The notes: generated from the letters alone by a model not told the origin. A DNA stretch of 45,995 nt from Clostridia bacterium (GCA_024404095.1 JAKSQO010000023.1:1-45995), one strand, 5' to 3'. Shown: positions 7,978-17,890, counted from the first letter of the stretch. Translations and numbers: made by a program.

Positions 7978-9453
7978 ATGCTATATATTGGTATTGATTT
8001 AGGCACTTCGGCTGTGAAGCTGCTGCTTGTTAATGAAAAAGGCAAAATACTTTCTGATGTTTCCGAGGAATATCCGCTGTTTTTCCCTCAGGCAGGATGG
8101 TCTGAGCAGAACCCCGAGGACTGGTATAACGCTGTAATAAAAGGCTTGGATAAGCTTCTTGGCGGCGTTGACAAATTGCAGATTAAAGGCATTGGAATCG
8201 GCGGTCAGATGCATGGACTTGTAATTCTTGACAAAGAAGATAATGTTATTCGCCCGGCTATTCTGTGGAATGACGGCAGAACCGAAAAGCAGGTTGAATT
8301 TCTTAATAATACTATCGGCAGGGATAAGCTGTCAGAGTATACGGCGAATATTGCTTTTGCCGGCTTTACCGCACCGAAAATCCTCTGGGTAAAAGAGAAT
8401 GAGCCTGAGAACTTCAACAGAATTTCTAAGATAATGCTTCCAAAGGATTATATAGCTTACAGGCTTACAGGTGTTCACTCCTGCGATTATTCCGACGCTT
8501 CGGGAATGCTTTTGCTTGATGTTAAAAACAAGTGCTGGTCAGCTGAAATGCTTGAAATCTGCGGAGTAAAAAAGGAACAGCTCCCGGCACTTTATGAAAG
8601 CTACGATTCTGTCGGTACAGTTAAGACTGAAATTGCTGAACAATTCGGATTGAAAGATGTAACAGTTGTCGCAGGTGCAGGCGACAATGCCGCGGCGGCA
8701 ATAGGTACAGGCACAGTCGGGGAGGGAAAATGCAATATTTCTCTCGGCACTTCCGGAACAATTTTTATATCGAGTGAAGGCTTCGGTGTTGACAATCAAA
8801 ACGCTCTTCATTCCTTTGCACACGCTGACGGAAATTATCATCTTATGGGCTGTATGCTCTCTGCCGCTTCATGCAACAAGTGGTTTATGGACGATATTCT
8901 TTGCGACAGAGACTATTCCGCGTTACAGTCAAAAATCACAGATGAGATGCTCGGCAGAAACAATGTCTATTTTCTTCCTTACCTTATGGGTGAGCGCAGT
9001 CCGATAAATGACACCAATGCGCGCGGAACCTTCACAGGACTTACAATGGATACGAGCCGTGAAGATATGCTTCTTGCTGTACTTGAGGGCGTTGCGTTTG
9101 CAATACGTGACAGCTTTGAAAAAGCAAAGGAGCTCGGCATAAAAATCGAAGCAAGCAACATCTGCGGAGGCGGCGCAAAAAGTCCGCTGTGGCAGAAAAT
9201 CCTTGCCAATGTACTCGGCATAAGACTTGATAAGGTCAAGACAGAGCAGGGTCCGGGCTACGGCGGTGCGATTCTTGCTATGGTAGGTACGGGTGCATAC
9301 AAAAATGTGCATGAGGCTTGCAGCAGGTTGGTTGAGATTTCCTCGTCTGTTTATCCCGACGAAAAGCTTACAGCGCTTTATGATAAAAAATATAAGAATT
9401 TCAGCAGATTGTATCCTGCATTAAAGGATATTTTTAAAGAGCTTAAATCGTAA
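7978..9453 (+). CDS. xylB: Xylulokinase
   Basis: This FGGY-family kinase phosphorylates D-xylulose to xylulose 5-phosphate in the cytoplasm. The 491 residues match the family length. Visible motifs are the N-terminal phosphate loop IGIDLGTSAVKLLL, the xylulokinase-type substrate loop GGQMHGLVILD and ILWNDGRT, the GAGDNAAAAIGTG catalytic-domain loop and the late CGGGAKSPLWQKI ATP-binding stretch. The ATG at 7978 was chosen for its GAGGTG ribosome site and because the promoter excludes an upstream start. The gene has its own promoter and ends at a repeat-type terminator. The xylose isomerase gene 1.1 kb downstream completes the pathway. Confidence 0.93.
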   Translation: MLYIGIDLGTSAVKLLLVNEKGKILSDVSEEYPLFFPQAGWSEQNPEDWYNAVIKGLDKLLGGVDKLQIKGIGIGGQMHGLVILDKEDNVIRPAILWNDGRTEKQVEFLNNTIGRDKLSEYTANIAFAGFTAPKILWVKENEPENFNRISKIMLPKDYIAYRLTGVHSCDYSDASGMLLLDVKNKCWSAEMLEICGVKKEQLPALYESYDSVGTVKTEIAEQFGLKDVTVVAGAGDNAAAAIGTGTVGEGKCNISLGTSGTIFISSEGFGVDNQNALHSFAHADGNYHLMGCMLSAASCNKWFMDDILCDRDYSALQSKITDEMLGRNNVYFLPYLMGERSPINDTNARGTFTGLTMDTSREDMLLAVLEGVAFAIRDSFEKAKELGIKIEASNICGGGAKSPLWQKILANVLGIRLDKVKTEQGPGYGGAILAMVGTGAYKNVHEACSRLVEISSSVYPDEKLTALYDKKYKNFSRLYPALKDIFKELKS

Positions 9454-9478
9454 AAAGCAGCCTTTAAAGTCTGTTCCG

Positions 9479-9610
9479 TTTAGCGCGGAACGAAAAACAG
9501 AATAAAAGCAAAGGGGATTTAAGGCTATCCGAAACTCGGATATTAAACCTTAAATCCCTTATTCTTAATATAATTTAATAAAAACAGCTGTTTTCCAAGT
9601 GCTTTTTCGC
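9479..9610. repeat. Modular intergenic repeat, copy A (bidirectional terminator-like)
   Basis: GGGATTTAAGG (9514-9524) pairs with CCTTAAATCCC (9548-9558) around an inner TATCCGA/TCGGATA hairpin (9526-9532 with 9536-9542). It lies between the convergent xylulokinase and AraC genes and could end both transcripts. Left flank (from 9479, TTTAGCGCGGAAC...) resembles copy C, and right flank (from about 9583, AACAGCTGTTTT) resembles copy B. A separate small GTTCCG/CGGAAC hairpin sits at 9473-9491. Confidence 0.75.
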
Positions 9611-9669
9611 CCTCTCGAGTATCACATACGCCTTCGGGTCGAAGAAAACGCTGAATGCGACACTCCTTT

Positions 9670-10434
9670 TTATTGCATATCTCTGTATTCGTGCGGAGAT
9701 TTGTGCATATATTCTTTGAAATTTCTGTTGAATGATCTTACTGAATCGAATCCGCACTCAAACGCTATGGTGGTGATATCCGCGTTTTTATTCAGCAGTA
9801 GATAGCAGGATTCATTGATACGGTAACGGTTAACGTACGCGGTAAATGAGATGCCTGTTCGCTCCTTAAAATACCGTGACAGATAGACATATGAATAGCC
9901 TAATGTATCGGAAAGGTTTTTCAGCTGACAGTCCCTGCTGTAATTTTCTCCGACAAAGTCAAATATTTTCAGCAGTAATTCTTTTTTCTCGGCTATTCTG
10001 GAAATGTATTTCCTGTCTTTATCAAATTCGGCAATAAGCAGATACAGTATTCCCTTAATCGTAAAAATGCTGTCATCGGATTTTGTTGACATCATTATTC
10101 TGAATAAATCCGCTGACGGATGAAACATATTATTTTCCGCCTTTAGATTTCTGTGAGTAGCGAAAAAGTGCTTGATGTACTGCGAGGAGAAAATCCACAA
10201 AACATGGCGGCTTTTTTCTGTTGTGCTCAAAGAATGTACCTGGTCAGGAAAAACGAAAACAGCATCACCGCCTGAAAGGGTGTAGGTTTTGTTTTCTATG
10301 CTGACTTCCATTTCACCGTCGGTTACCGTAATCAGCTCAAATGCTCCGTGCAGATGCGGCGGAAAGCTGAAATCCGTGCCGTATTCAATTGTAAAAATCT
10401 CAGAGTCCTCCGAATGCATTGTCTGATAAAACAT
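9670..10434 (-). CDS. AraC family transcriptional regulator
   Basis: The product is 254 residues. The N-terminal half is a cupin sensor (HLHGAFELITVTDGEMEV, then SGGDAVFVFPDQVHS). The C-terminal 100 residues are two helix-turn-helix units, with LKNLSDTLGYSYVYLSRYFK and the family signature ITTIAFECGFDSVRSFNRNF ending in SPHEYR. It is divergently transcribed from the xylose isomerase/GH3 pair, so it most likely senses xylose or a xylooligosaccharide and controls that pair. Ligand and target are inferred from position. It converges on xylB across repeat copy A. Confidence 0.9.
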   Translation of the reverse strand: MFYQTMHSEDSEIFTIEYGTDFSFPPHLHGAFELITVTDGEMEVSIENKTYTLSGGDAVFVFPDQVHSLSTTEKSRHVLWIFSSQYIKHFFATHRNLKAENNMFHPSADLFRIMMSTKSDDSIFTIKGILYLLIAEFDKDRKYISRIAEKKELLLKIFDFVGENYSRDCQLKNLSDTLGYSYVYLSRYFKERTGISFTAYVNRYRINESCYLLLNKNADITTIAFECGFDSVRSFNRNFKEYMHKSPHEYRDMQ

Positions 10435-10559
10435 AACATCATCATCTTCTAAAAAAAGTTAAATATTGTCTTTTAATTTTAACTTATATGGCAAGAAATG
10501 TCAACTTCGCTGTGATAAAATCAAATTGTAAATCAAATTATATGAACGGAGGAGTACAC
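10435..10559. promoter_or_regulatory. Divergent control region between araC-type gene and xylA
   Basis: These 125 bases must hold the start sites of both divergent genes and any AraC binding sites. The stretch is very AT-rich. I see no perfect -35/-10 pair and no clear direct repeat, so no exact operator is proposed. A GGAGGAG ribosome site (about 10548-10554) precedes the xylA ATG. Confidence 0.5.
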
Positions 10560-11873
10560 ATGGCAATATTCGAAAACATACCCCAGATTAAATATGAAGG
10601 CGCGGACAGCAAAAATCCTTTCGCATTCAAGTTCTATGATGCAGAAAAGGTAGTTATGGGCAAAAAGATGAAAGATTATCTTCCTTTTGCCATGGCTTGG
10701 TGGCACAACCTCGGTGCGGCAGGTACAGATATGTTCGGCAGAGATACCGCTGACAAATCCTTCGGTGCTGAAAAAGGCACAATGGAGCATGCTAAGACTA
10801 AGGTAGACGCAGGCTTTGAATTTATGCAGAAGCTCGGCATTGAGTATTTCTGCTTCCACGATGTTGACCTTGTTCCCGAGGCTGACGATATAAATATAAC
10901 AAATGCTCGTCTTGACGAGATAAGCGATTACATCCTCGCAAAGATGAAGGAAACAGGCATAAAGTGCCTGTGGGGAACTGCCAATATGTTCTCAAATCCT
11001 CGTTTTATGAACGGTGCAGGCTCAACAAACAGTGCAGATGTTTTCTGCTTTGCTGCAGCTCAGATTAAAAAGGCTCTCGACCTTACCGTAAAATTCGGCG
11101 GCAAGGGCTATGTTTTCTGGGGCGGCAGAGAGGGCTATGAAACTCTGCTGAATACTGATGTAAAGTTTGAACAGGAAAACATCGCACGACTTATGCACCT
11201 TGCAGTTGATTACGGCAGAAAAATCGGCTTCACAGGCGATTTCTATATCGAGCCCAAGCCGAAAGAGCCGATGAAGCATCAGTACGATTTTGATGCGGCA
11301 ACAGCTATCGGCTTCCTGCGTCAGTACGGTCTTGACAGGGACTTCAAGCTTAATATTGAAGCTAACCACGCAACGCTTGCGGGTCATACGTTCCAGCACG
11401 AGCTGAGAGTGTCCGCAATCAACGGAATGCTCGGCTCGATAGATGCCAATCAGGGCGACTGTCTCTTAGGCTGGGATACGGATGAATTCCCGTTTGATGT
11501 TTACGAAGCGACAATGTGTATGTATGAGGTAATCAAGGCGGGCGGATTGACAGGCGGATTCAATTTTGACGCAAAGAACCGCCGTTCGTCAAATACATAT
11601 GAAGAGATGTTTGAGGGCTATATCCTCGGCATGGACACGTTTGCACTCGGTCTTATCAAGGCCGCAAAGCTGATTGAGGACGGCAGAATTGATGAGTTTG
11701 TGAAAGAAAAGTATTCTTCATTCGATACAGAACTCGGTAAAAAAATCCGCGAGGGCAATACAACGCTTGAAGAGCTTGCCGGGCACGCCGCAGAGCTTAA
11801 GAGCATTGATACTCCGATGTCGGGCAAGCAGGAAAAGCTTGAGGGCATTCTCAACCAGATTATGTTCGGCTGA
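10560..11873 (+). CDS. xylA: Xylose isomerase
   Basis: XylA interconverts D-xylose and D-xylulose with two divalent metals. The 437 residues match class II enzymes. Visible catalytic and metal motifs are [10 protein letters not shown] (active-site His), [44 protein letters not shown] and [17 protein letters not shown]. The ATG at 10560 has the strong GGAGGAG site. An upstream in-frame start at 10488 would add 24 unrelated residues. It is followed after 22 bases by the GH3 glycosidase, so the two are likely cotranscribed and controlled by the divergent AraC protein. Confidence 0.96.
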   Translation: MAIFENIPQIKYEGADSKNPFAFKFYDAEKVVMGKKMKDYLPFAMAWWHNLGAAGTDMFGRDTADKSFGAEKGTMEHAKTKVDAGFEFMQKLGIEYFCFHDVDLVPEADDINITNARLDEISDYILAKMKETGIKCLWGTANMFSNPRFMNGAGSTNSADVFCFAAAQIKKALDLTVKFGGKGYVFWGGREGYETLLNTDVKFEQENIARLMHLAVDYGRKIGFTGDFYIEPKPKEPMKHQYDFDAATAIGFLRQYGLDRDFKLNIEANHATLAGHTFQHELRVSAINGMLGSIDANQGDCLLGWDTDEFPFDVYEATMCMYEVIKAGGLTGGFNFDAKNRRSSNTYEEMFEGYILGMDTFALGLIKAAKLIEDGRIDEFVKEKYSSFDTELGKKIREGNTTLEELAGHAAELKSIDTPMSGKQEKLEGILNQIMFG

Positions 11874-11895
11874 TTAAACCTTATGGAGGATTTTT

Positions 11896-14334
11896 ATGAA
11901 AACAACCGATGAAATAAAAAAACGTGCGTCTGAGCTTGTGGCTCAGATGACGATTAAAGAAAAGCTTCAGATTATCATTGACACATCTCCCGAGAATGAG
12001 CGGCTCGGCATACCGAAGTATTATCACGGCAACGAGGCACTTCACGGTGTTGTTCGACCGGGAAAGTACACGGTTTTTCCGCAGGCAATTGCATTTGGCG
12101 CAATGTTTGATGACGGGCTTCTTGAAACAATCGCCGATGCCATCTCTGACGAATCCCGTGCGAGATATAACTGCAAATGCGCTGACGGTCTTGATGAGCG
12201 TGAGTTTGAGGGTCGCTATAACGGTCTGCTTACATTCTGGTCACCTGACCTGAATTTAGCCCGTGACCCGCGTTGGGGTCGAACCGCCGAGACCTACGGC
12301 GAGGATCCGTATCTTGCAGGCAAGAACGGTGCCGCCTTTGTCAGAGGCTTGCAGGGCAAGGACAAAAAGTTCCTTAAGGCTGTTGCAACGCCGAAGCATT
12401 TCACGGCAAATAATGAGGAACATAACAGATTTTCGTGCAACGCAAAAATGAGTGAAAAAACTCTGCGTGAATATCATCTTGAACCGTTCAGAATGGCAGT
12501 TCAGGAGGCGGAGCCCGAGGCAATAATGGGTGCGTACAACGCAATAAACGGAGTTCCGTGCCACGAAAACCGCAGACTTTTAAAAGATATTCTCCGTGAC
12601 GAGTGGGGATTTGACGGCTATGTTGTTTCCGACTGCGGTGCGATTGAAAGGCTGTGGGATCGCCATAAAACTCACGACACCCCCGGGGATGCCGCTTCCG
12701 CCGCAATGAACGCAGGCGTTGACCTTGAATGCGGCGGCCCGCTCTATCTTAAACATCTCGAAGAACAGCTGAAAAACGGCAAGGTATCAGAAGAGCGAAT
12801 TGACGACGCAGTCCGCAGAGTTCTTACTGCACGAATAAAAGCAGGACAGTTTGAAAAAGAACCGCCGTTCTCCGATCTGACGCTTGATGTTATCGGCTGT
12901 AAAAAGCATTCCGCGCTTTCGTATGAAGCGGCAATCAAATCAATGGTTCTGCTGAAAAATGACGGCATACTTCCGCTGAAAAAGGATGCGAATATTCTTG
13001 TTGTCGGAAACAATGCCTCGGTCTGTCAGTTTGGCGATTACTCAGGCAAAGCGATAAACAAGCCTGTTTCACCACTTGAGGGAATTGAAAAAACGGCAAA
13101 AAATGTTTCGCACATTCGTTGGGATTACATCAGAGCCAATAACGCATTTACCGAGGTTCCTGCCTGCTGTTATTCTCTCGATGACGGAACATACGGAATT
13201 GAAGCGAGCTTCTACGATAACGCTCATTTTGAGGGCATACCGCATAAACGCATTGACGAAGCGGTAAATTACGCATGGCTTGACAGATTTCCCGATCCTT
13301 TTGTTACAACGCAGGAATTTTCCTGCATTTTCAGAGGAACGGTTACCGCACCGCACACAGGCGAATACAGCTTCAGAATTTCGGCAGGCGGCTATGCAAA
13401 ATGTGCTCCGCCCGAGCTGTACTTTGACGGCTGTAAGTATGACGGCGAGCCGCTTAAGCTTAAAAAGGGTGAAAAGCTGACATTCTTTGTTCGCTATGCG
13501 AGAGTATCGGGCGACCCGTATGTCAAGCTTCAATGGACAGTTCCGCAGAACAATGTTGATGAAGCGTTCAGCTATGAGGTCGAAGCCGCAAAGAAGGCGG
13601 AGATTGTTGTAGCAGTTCTCGGACTTGGTACGGAGTACGAGTGTGAGGGTAATGACAAAACCGACCTCCGACTTCCCGAGGAGCAGGTACAGCTCCTGAA
13701 AAAGCTGTATGCCGTCAATAAAAACATTGTTCTTATTGTCGAAAACGGAAGCGCACTCGAGCTGACCGAGCCTGCTGAGCTTTGTTCCGCCATTCTTGAA
13801 GCGTGGTATCCGGGCGACAGGGGCGGTGACGCAATTGCCGATATCATTTTCGGCAAGGTTTCTCCGTCAGGCAGACTTCCGCTCGGTTTCCCGAAGCGTA
13901 CCGACGACCTGCCGCCGTTTGACGATTACGAAATGGAAAACGGCAGAACATATATGTACCGAAAGACAGCTCCGCTGTACGACTTCGGCTACGGTCTTTC
14001 TTATACAAGCTTTGAATATTCCGACATCAGCGGAGATGCGGAAGCTGTAAAGATTACTGTCAGAAATACAGGCGGTTATGAGGCTGATGAGGTCATTCAG
14101 CTTTACATTGACAGCGCAGGTCTTGAAAATCAGCCGAAGCTGAGACTGAAAGGCTTTAAGCGTGTTCATCTGAAACCGAATGAAAGCGAAGTTGTCGAAT
14201 TTAATCTGAACAGCGAAAGCTTCTCTCTGTTTGACGAAAACGGAGAAAGAAAGGTTTTCACAGGTAAATACAACGTATTTGTTGACGGACATCTTCCCGA
14301 TGACAATTCGGAAAGAACGGAAATTATAATTTAA
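11896..14334 (+). CDS. GH3 beta-glycosidase (probable beta-xylosidase/beta-glucosidase) with PA14 insert
   Basis: The product is 812 residues without a signal peptide, so it acts on oligosaccharides inside the cell. The GH3 N-domain shows YYHGNEALHGVV, FWSPDLNLARDPRWGRT and AETYGEDPYL. The nucleophile is Asp246 in YVVSDCGAI. Residues of about 390-560 look like a PA14 domain inserted in the C-terminal sandwich (TGEYSFRISAGG, LYFDG, then LKLKKGEKLTFFVRY). The C-domain resumes with VAVLGLGTEYECEGND and ends in a fibronectin-III-like fold (YDFGYGLSYTSFEY). The N-domain pattern and the xylA neighbour favour xylosidase, but sequence alone cannot separate xylose from glucose or arabinose specificity. 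Confidence 0.92.
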   Translation: MKTTDEIKKRASELVAQMTIKEKLQIIIDTSPENERLGIPKYYHGNEALHGVVRPGKYTVFPQAIAFGAMFDDGLLETIADAISDESRARYNCKCADGLDEREFEGRYNGLLTFWSPDLNLARDPRWGRTAETYGEDPYLAGKNGAAFVRGLQGKDKKFLKAVATPKHFTANNEEHNRFSCNAKMSEKTLREYHLEPFRMAVQEAEPEAIMGAYNAINGVPCHENRRLLKDILRDEWGFDGYVVSDCGAIERLWDRHKTHDTPGDAASAAMNAGVDLECGGPLYLKHLEEQLKNGKVSEERIDDAVRRVLTARIKAGQFEKEPPFSDLTLDVIGCKKHSALSYEAAIKSMVLLKNDGILPLKKDANILVVGNNASVCQFGDYSGKAINKPVSPLEGIEKTAKNVSHIRWDYIRANNAFTEVPACCYSLDDGTYGIEASFYDNAHFEGIPHKRIDEAVNYAWLDRFPDPFVTTQEFSCIFRGTVTAPHTGEYSFRISAGGYAKCAPPELYFDGCKYDGEPLKLKKGEKLTFFVRYARVSGDPYVKLQWTVPQNNVDEAFSYEVEAAKKAEIVVAVLGLGTEYECEGNDKTDLRLPEEQVQLLKKLYAVNKNIVLIVENGSALELTEPAELCSAILEAWYPGDRGGDAIADIIFGKVSPSGRLPLGFPKRTDDLPPFDDYEMENGRTYMYRKTAPLYDFGYGLSYTSFEYSDISGDAEAVKITVRNTGGYEADEVIQLYIDSAGLENQPKLRLKGFKRVHLKPNESEVVEFNLNSESFSLFDENGERKVFTGKYNVFVDGHLPDDNSERTEIII

Positions 14335-14341
14335 CAGGCTT

Positions 14342-14378
14342 AGAACAGTTATTGCATATGCGGTAGCTGTTCTTTTTT
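14342..14378 (+). terminator. Rho-independent terminator after GH3 gene
   Basis: A 10-bp stem (14342-14351 with 14364-14373, one G-T pair) is followed by a run of T. It ends the xylA-GH3 transcript seven bases after the stop codon. Confidence 0.85.
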
Positions 14379-14411
14379 ATTATAATCTTGTCTGCTTTTT
14401 TTATTTTTGTG

Positions 14412-14440
14412 TTGAATTTATCAGAAAAATTATGTATAAT
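14412..14440 (+). promoter_or_regulatory. Promoter of the TIM-barrel/flavoprotein operon
   Basis: TTGAAT (14412-14417), a 17-base spacer and a perfect TATAAT (14435-14440) precede the first gene by about 40 bases. It separates this operon from the xylose genes. Confidence 0.85.
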
Positions 14441-14480
14441 ATATCCAATTGTATTTATTTTGCAAAAAGGAGACATAACT

Positions 14481-15329
14481 ATGTATAAATTTCCTGTTGG
14501 TGTAATTATTGACAGCTTCAGACTTCCGATTAAGGATGCTGTAAAAAAGGCAGCTGAAGTTGGTGCAAAGGGTATTCAGGTTTATTCAACACGCGGTGAA
14601 ATGGCACCCGAAAACATGGATGCCGCAAAGCGCCGTGAGTTTCTCGAGCTTGTAAAGGATAACGGTCTTGTTATTTCAGCTCTCTGCGGTGACCTCGGCG
14701 GTGGCGGATTTACAAAGCCTGATATGAACCCTGCAAAGATTGAGAAGTCAAAGCGTATTCTTGACCTTGCAAAGGATCTTGAAACTGATGTTGTTACCAC
14801 TCATATCGGTGCTGTTCCGACAGACCCGAATCACGACAGATATAAGATTATGCAGGAGGCTTGCTTTGAGCTCAGCCGTTACGCTGACAGCATCGGTGCT
14901 CATTTTGCAATTGAAACAGGCCCCGAAACATCCGCAAATCTTAAAAAGTTCCTTGATTCACTCGGCTCAACAGGTGTCGGCGTAAACCTTGACCCTGCAA
15001 ACCTTGTAATGGTTACAGGCGATGACCCTGCAAAGGCTGTTTACAACCTCAAGGATTACATAGTTCACACACACGCCAAGGACGGTAAGCAGAATTTCTA
15101 TGTTGACCCCGACATTATCTACGGTATGGTTGAATCACATATTGTTACCGCAAACTCGTTTATCGAGGTTCCTCTCGGCGAGGGCAGCGTAAACTGGGAC
15201 GAATACCTTGCGGCTCTTGAGGATATCGGCTATAAGGGCTTCCTTACAATTGAGCGTGAGGTTGGTGACAATCCCGAAAGAGATATCAGAAAGGCTGTTG
15301 ACTTCCTGAACGGAAAGATGGGTGTATAA
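14481..15329 (+). CDS. Sugar phosphate isomerase/epimerase family protein
   Basis: The product is 282 residues in the xylose-isomerase-like TIM-barrel (AP endonuclease 2) superfamily. The sequence shows metal-ligand type stretches: [36 protein letters not shown] and a late [10 protein letters not shown]. The expected Glu, Asp, His and Glu of the barrel are therefore present. Members isomerise or epimerise sugars or related polyols, but the substrate cannot be read from sequence. The ATG at 14481 follows AAAAGGAGA. A second TIM-barrel gene of the same superfamily begins one base after this stop. Confidence 0.85.
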   Translation: MYKFPVGVIIDSFRLPIKDAVKKAAEVGAKGIQVYSTRGEMAPENMDAAKRREFLELVKDNGLVISALCGDLGGGGFTKPDMNPAKIEKSKRILDLAKDLETDVVTTHIGAVPTDPNHDRYKIMQEACFELSRYADSIGAHFAIETGPETSANLKKFLDSLGSTGVGVNLDPANLVMVTGDDPAKAVYNLKDYIVHTHAKDGKQNFYVDPDIIYGMVESHIVTANSFIEVPLGEGSVNWDEYLAALEDIGYKGFLTIEREVGDNPERDIRKAVDFLNGKMGV

Positions 15330-15330
15330 T

Positions 15331-16170
15331 ATGAAAATTGCGGTAAGCAGTTACAGCTATTCAGCACTCGATACAGACGATTTCAGCCGTATGCACCTTG
15401 CAAAGGAAATGGGCTTTGACGGAATCGAATTTGCCGAGATTCATCCCGCCGACGGAGTAGACAAGGCTGAACACGCACGTCAGCTCAAGGCACTTTCCGA
15501 GGAACTTTCACTCCCGATTACCAACTATGCAATCGGTGCTGATTTTATCAACAGGGATGTTGACGCTGAGATTGAACGTCTTAAGGGCGAGGTTGATATC
15601 GCTGAGATTCTCGGTGTAAAGACAATGCGACATGACGCTTCGGGCGGCCCCGAGGGAGAGAGATTTTCACTCACAGGCTTTGAAAAATACCTTCCCGTGC
15701 TTGCAAAGGGATGCCGCGGAGTTACCGAGTATGCGGCACAAAAGGGCATTAAGACTTCTGTCGAGAACCACGGTTTTTACTGCCAGCAGAGCGACCGTGT
15801 TGAGGCTCTTATGAATGCCGTTGATAACGATAACTTCGGCTGGCTTGTTGATATAGGTAATTTTATGTGTGCTGACGAAAAGCCGATTGACGCGGTAAAG
15901 GTCGGTGCGAAGTATGCGGTTTACGCTCATGTCAAGGATTTCTATTTTGTTGACAAGTCTGAGCCGCAGCCTGAGGGATATTTTGATACAAGAGGCGGAA
16001 ACCATATCTGCGGTTCTGTTCTCGGCGACGGCGTTGTTCCTGTTAAGGCTTGTATTGATATACTCAAGGCAGAGGGTTATGACGGATGGGTAACTCTCGA
16101 ATACGAAGGACAGGAAAGTCCGCTTACAGGCGTTAAAAAGGGTCTGAAATTCTTAAAAAAACAAATCTGA
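15331..16170 (+). CDS. Second sugar phosphate isomerase/epimerase family protein
   Basis: The product is 279 residues in the same TIM-barrel superfamily. Motifs include GFDGIEFAEIHP, RHDASGG, TSVENHGFY, WLVDIGNFMC, YAHVKDFYFV and WVTLEYEGQE. It differs clearly from its neighbour, so the two are probably successive or alternative enzymes of one pathway and not a recent duplication. A GTG at 15322 overlapping the previous stop is a possible alternative start. The ATG at 15331 aligns better with the MKIAVSSYSY strand that begins the barrel. Confidence 0.85.
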   Translation: MKIAVSSYSYSALDTDDFSRMHLAKEMGFDGIEFAEIHPADGVDKAEHARQLKALSEELSLPITNYAIGADFINRDVDAEIERLKGEVDIAEILGVKTMRHDASGGPEGERFSLTGFEKYLPVLAKGCRGVTEYAAQKGIKTSVENHGFYCQQSDRVEALMNAVDNDNFGWLVDIGNFMCADEKPIDAVKVGAKYAVYAHVKDFYFVDKSEPQPEGYFDTRGGNHICGSVLGDGVVPVKACIDILKAEGYDGWVTLEYEGQESPLTGVKKGLKFLKKQI

Positions 16171-16181
16171 GGTAGTTAACT

Positions 16182-16547
16182 ATGAGAGGTAATGAAAGAA
16201 GAAATCTTACAATCAGAAAGAGCGTTCTGCGACGTGCAAAGGCTATGCGCCTGTTCACCGTGGGGCTTCCTCTGCTGTGGGTTGTTTTCTTCTTTTCTCT
16301 GCGTTTTTTGCACATTGATTTACCGAGAAGGGTTGATATTATAATTCTTGCGTCGGTAATTGCGGTGTGCGGAATTGTCGGCATAATTGATGTTATATAT
16401 TCAAGAAAAAAATGCAGATGTCCCTTCTGCGGCCGTCCGTGGTCAATGATAAAATATTCGCAGTTCAGACGCGGACCGCTCGACCTTATTAACAACACAC
16501 ACGAATATATCTGCTACAACTGTAAGGAAGAAATTGAGATTTTGTGA
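16182..16547 (+). CDS. Small membrane protein with zinc ribbon
   Basis: The product is 121 residues with two membrane helices (about residues 24-41 and 52-70), then a cytoplasmic-looking zinc ribbon with CRCPFCGRPW and CYNCKEEIEIL as cysteine pairs. I do not recognise a named family. It sits 11 bases after the second TIM-barrel gene and 10 bases before the flavoprotein, so it belongs to the same transcript. It may have no enzymatic link to them. Confidence 0.75.
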   Translation: MRGNERRNLTIRKSVLRRAKAMRLFTVGLPLLWVVFFFSLRFLHIDLPRRVDIIILASVIAVCGIVGIIDVIYSRKKCRCPFCGRPWSMIKYSQFRRGPLDLINNTHEYICYNCKEEIEIL

Positions 16548-16557
16548 GGAATTTGCA

Positions 16558-17883
16558 ATGAGTAAGAAAATAATTGTTGCAGGCGGAGGTCACGGCGGCA
16601 TTGCCGCAGGTGCTATCCTTGCTGAAAACGGTTACGACGTAACTGTATATGAAAAGAGCAAAAGAGAAGATATGGGCTATGACTGGACGGACATTTTTGA
16701 CCGCAAGGGTCTGTTCGTCTGCGGAATGAATATGCCTGCTGAGGATAAGTATCTTTTCAAAAACGATATGACATTCTTCAATCCGTCAAGAACAAAGACG
16801 GTTAAACAGCACGTTCCTGCCGATCAGCTTGAAATACAGATGGAGCGCAAGGACATCTATGACCATATTATCGCTCACGCTGAGAAATGCGGAGTTAAGT
16901 TTAAATACGAAACCGCTGTTGAAGCTCCCGTAATGCTCGGAAGCCGTGTCGCAGGTATCAAAACCGCTGACGGAATTGAGTACGCTGATCTCGTTATTGA
17001 TGCGGCAGGTATAAATTCTCCTGTCCGCAAGGATCTTCCTTCCTGCTTCGGAATTCAACATGAGGTTGAAAAGTATGAGCAGTTCTATGTTTACAGAGGC
17101 TTTTTCAATAAGACAGCAGAGGTTGAGGGCGATAAGTTCAGAGTTTTTCTTTTCTTCGAGGATAAGCTTCAGGTTTGCTGGATTGCGGATGACGGAACAC
17201 ATACGGACGTTCTTATCGGACGTTTCGAGCCTTTCGGAATGGATGAGGTTGAAGAAACTCTCGAATCTCTCCGCAGGGTAAATCCCGACCTCGGAACAGA
17301 GCTTCTCAGAGGCGGTCAGTTTGTTAATATCCCCGTGCGCCAGCCGCTCGGAGTGCTTGTTGCCGACGGATATGCGGCGATAGGTGACAGTGCGTTTATG
17401 ACTGTGCCTGTTATCGGTTCGGGTATTGCAAACAGCCTTAAGGCGGCAAGAATACTTGCCGATACCGTTATGGGCGACAAGAACGGTCTTTACAATGCCG
17501 ACACTCTCTGGAAGTATCAGAGAGGATTTTATAAAAATCTCGGCAACGGCCTTGCACCGCTTGCGATTATCAAGCTGATGATGACAAAGTTCACACCGCG
17601 CGAGCTTGATTATCTCTTTGAACAGGAAATTCTCAATTCCGATGATATGACAATCGGAGCTGATTCAAACAGCCTGTGGTCATTTGTCAGGGATATGCTT
17701 GACCCGACAGGTCTTAAAAAGAAGTTCTCGGGCGTTATGAAGGATTTCAATGTAATGGTTAAGGTTACAAAGATGAGCTCAAAGATTGCGGCTGTTATCG
17801 CGGCAACGAATGCAATGCCTTTGAAGTATGACCGTACCCTTGTTAACGCATGGGTAAAGACATATAATGCTTGCTTTAAATAA
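16558..17883 (+). CDS. FAD-dependent oxidoreductase, geranylgeranyl-reductase-like
   Basis: The product is 441 residues. An N-terminal Rossmann FAD motif is clear (IIVAGGGHGGIAAGAILAEN, ending in an acidic YEKS), followed by a mid-protein VIDAAGINSPVR and the second FAD-contact motif AAIGDSAFMTVPVIGSG. This layout fits the geranylgeranyl reductase / NAD(P)/FAD-dependent oxidoreductase group. The substrate is unknown. The ATG at 16558 has a GAGGAA ribosome site, and a start at 16534 would overlap the previous gene. It closes the TIM-barrel operon and ends at repeat copy B. Confidence 0.82.
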   Translation: MSKKIIVAGGGHGGIAAGAILAENGYDVTVYEKSKREDMGYDWTDIFDRKGLFVCGMNMPAEDKYLFKNDMTFFNPSRTKTVKQHVPADQLEIQMERKDIYDHIIAHAEKCGVKFKYETAVEAPVMLGSRVAGIKTADGIEYADLVIDAAGINSPVRKDLPSCFGIQHEVEKYEQFYVYRGFFNKTAEVEGDKFRVFLFFEDKLQVCWIADDGTHTDVLIGRFEPFGMDEVEETLESLRRVNPDLGTELLRGGQFVNIPVRQPLGVLVADGYAAIGDSAFMTVPVIGSGIANSLKAARILADTVMGDKNGLYNADTLWKYQRGFYKNLGNGLAPLAIIKLMMTKFTPRELDYLFEQEILNSDDMTIGADSNSLWSFVRDMLDPTGLKKKFSGVMKDFNVMVKVTKMSSKIAAVIAATNAMPLKYDRTLVNAWVKTYNACFK

Positions 17884-17890
17884 AGAATAA

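Noticed and set aside
10488..10559. Upstream start of xylose isomerase
   Set aside because: The GGAGGAG site directly before 10560 and the family N-terminus favour the ATG at 10560.
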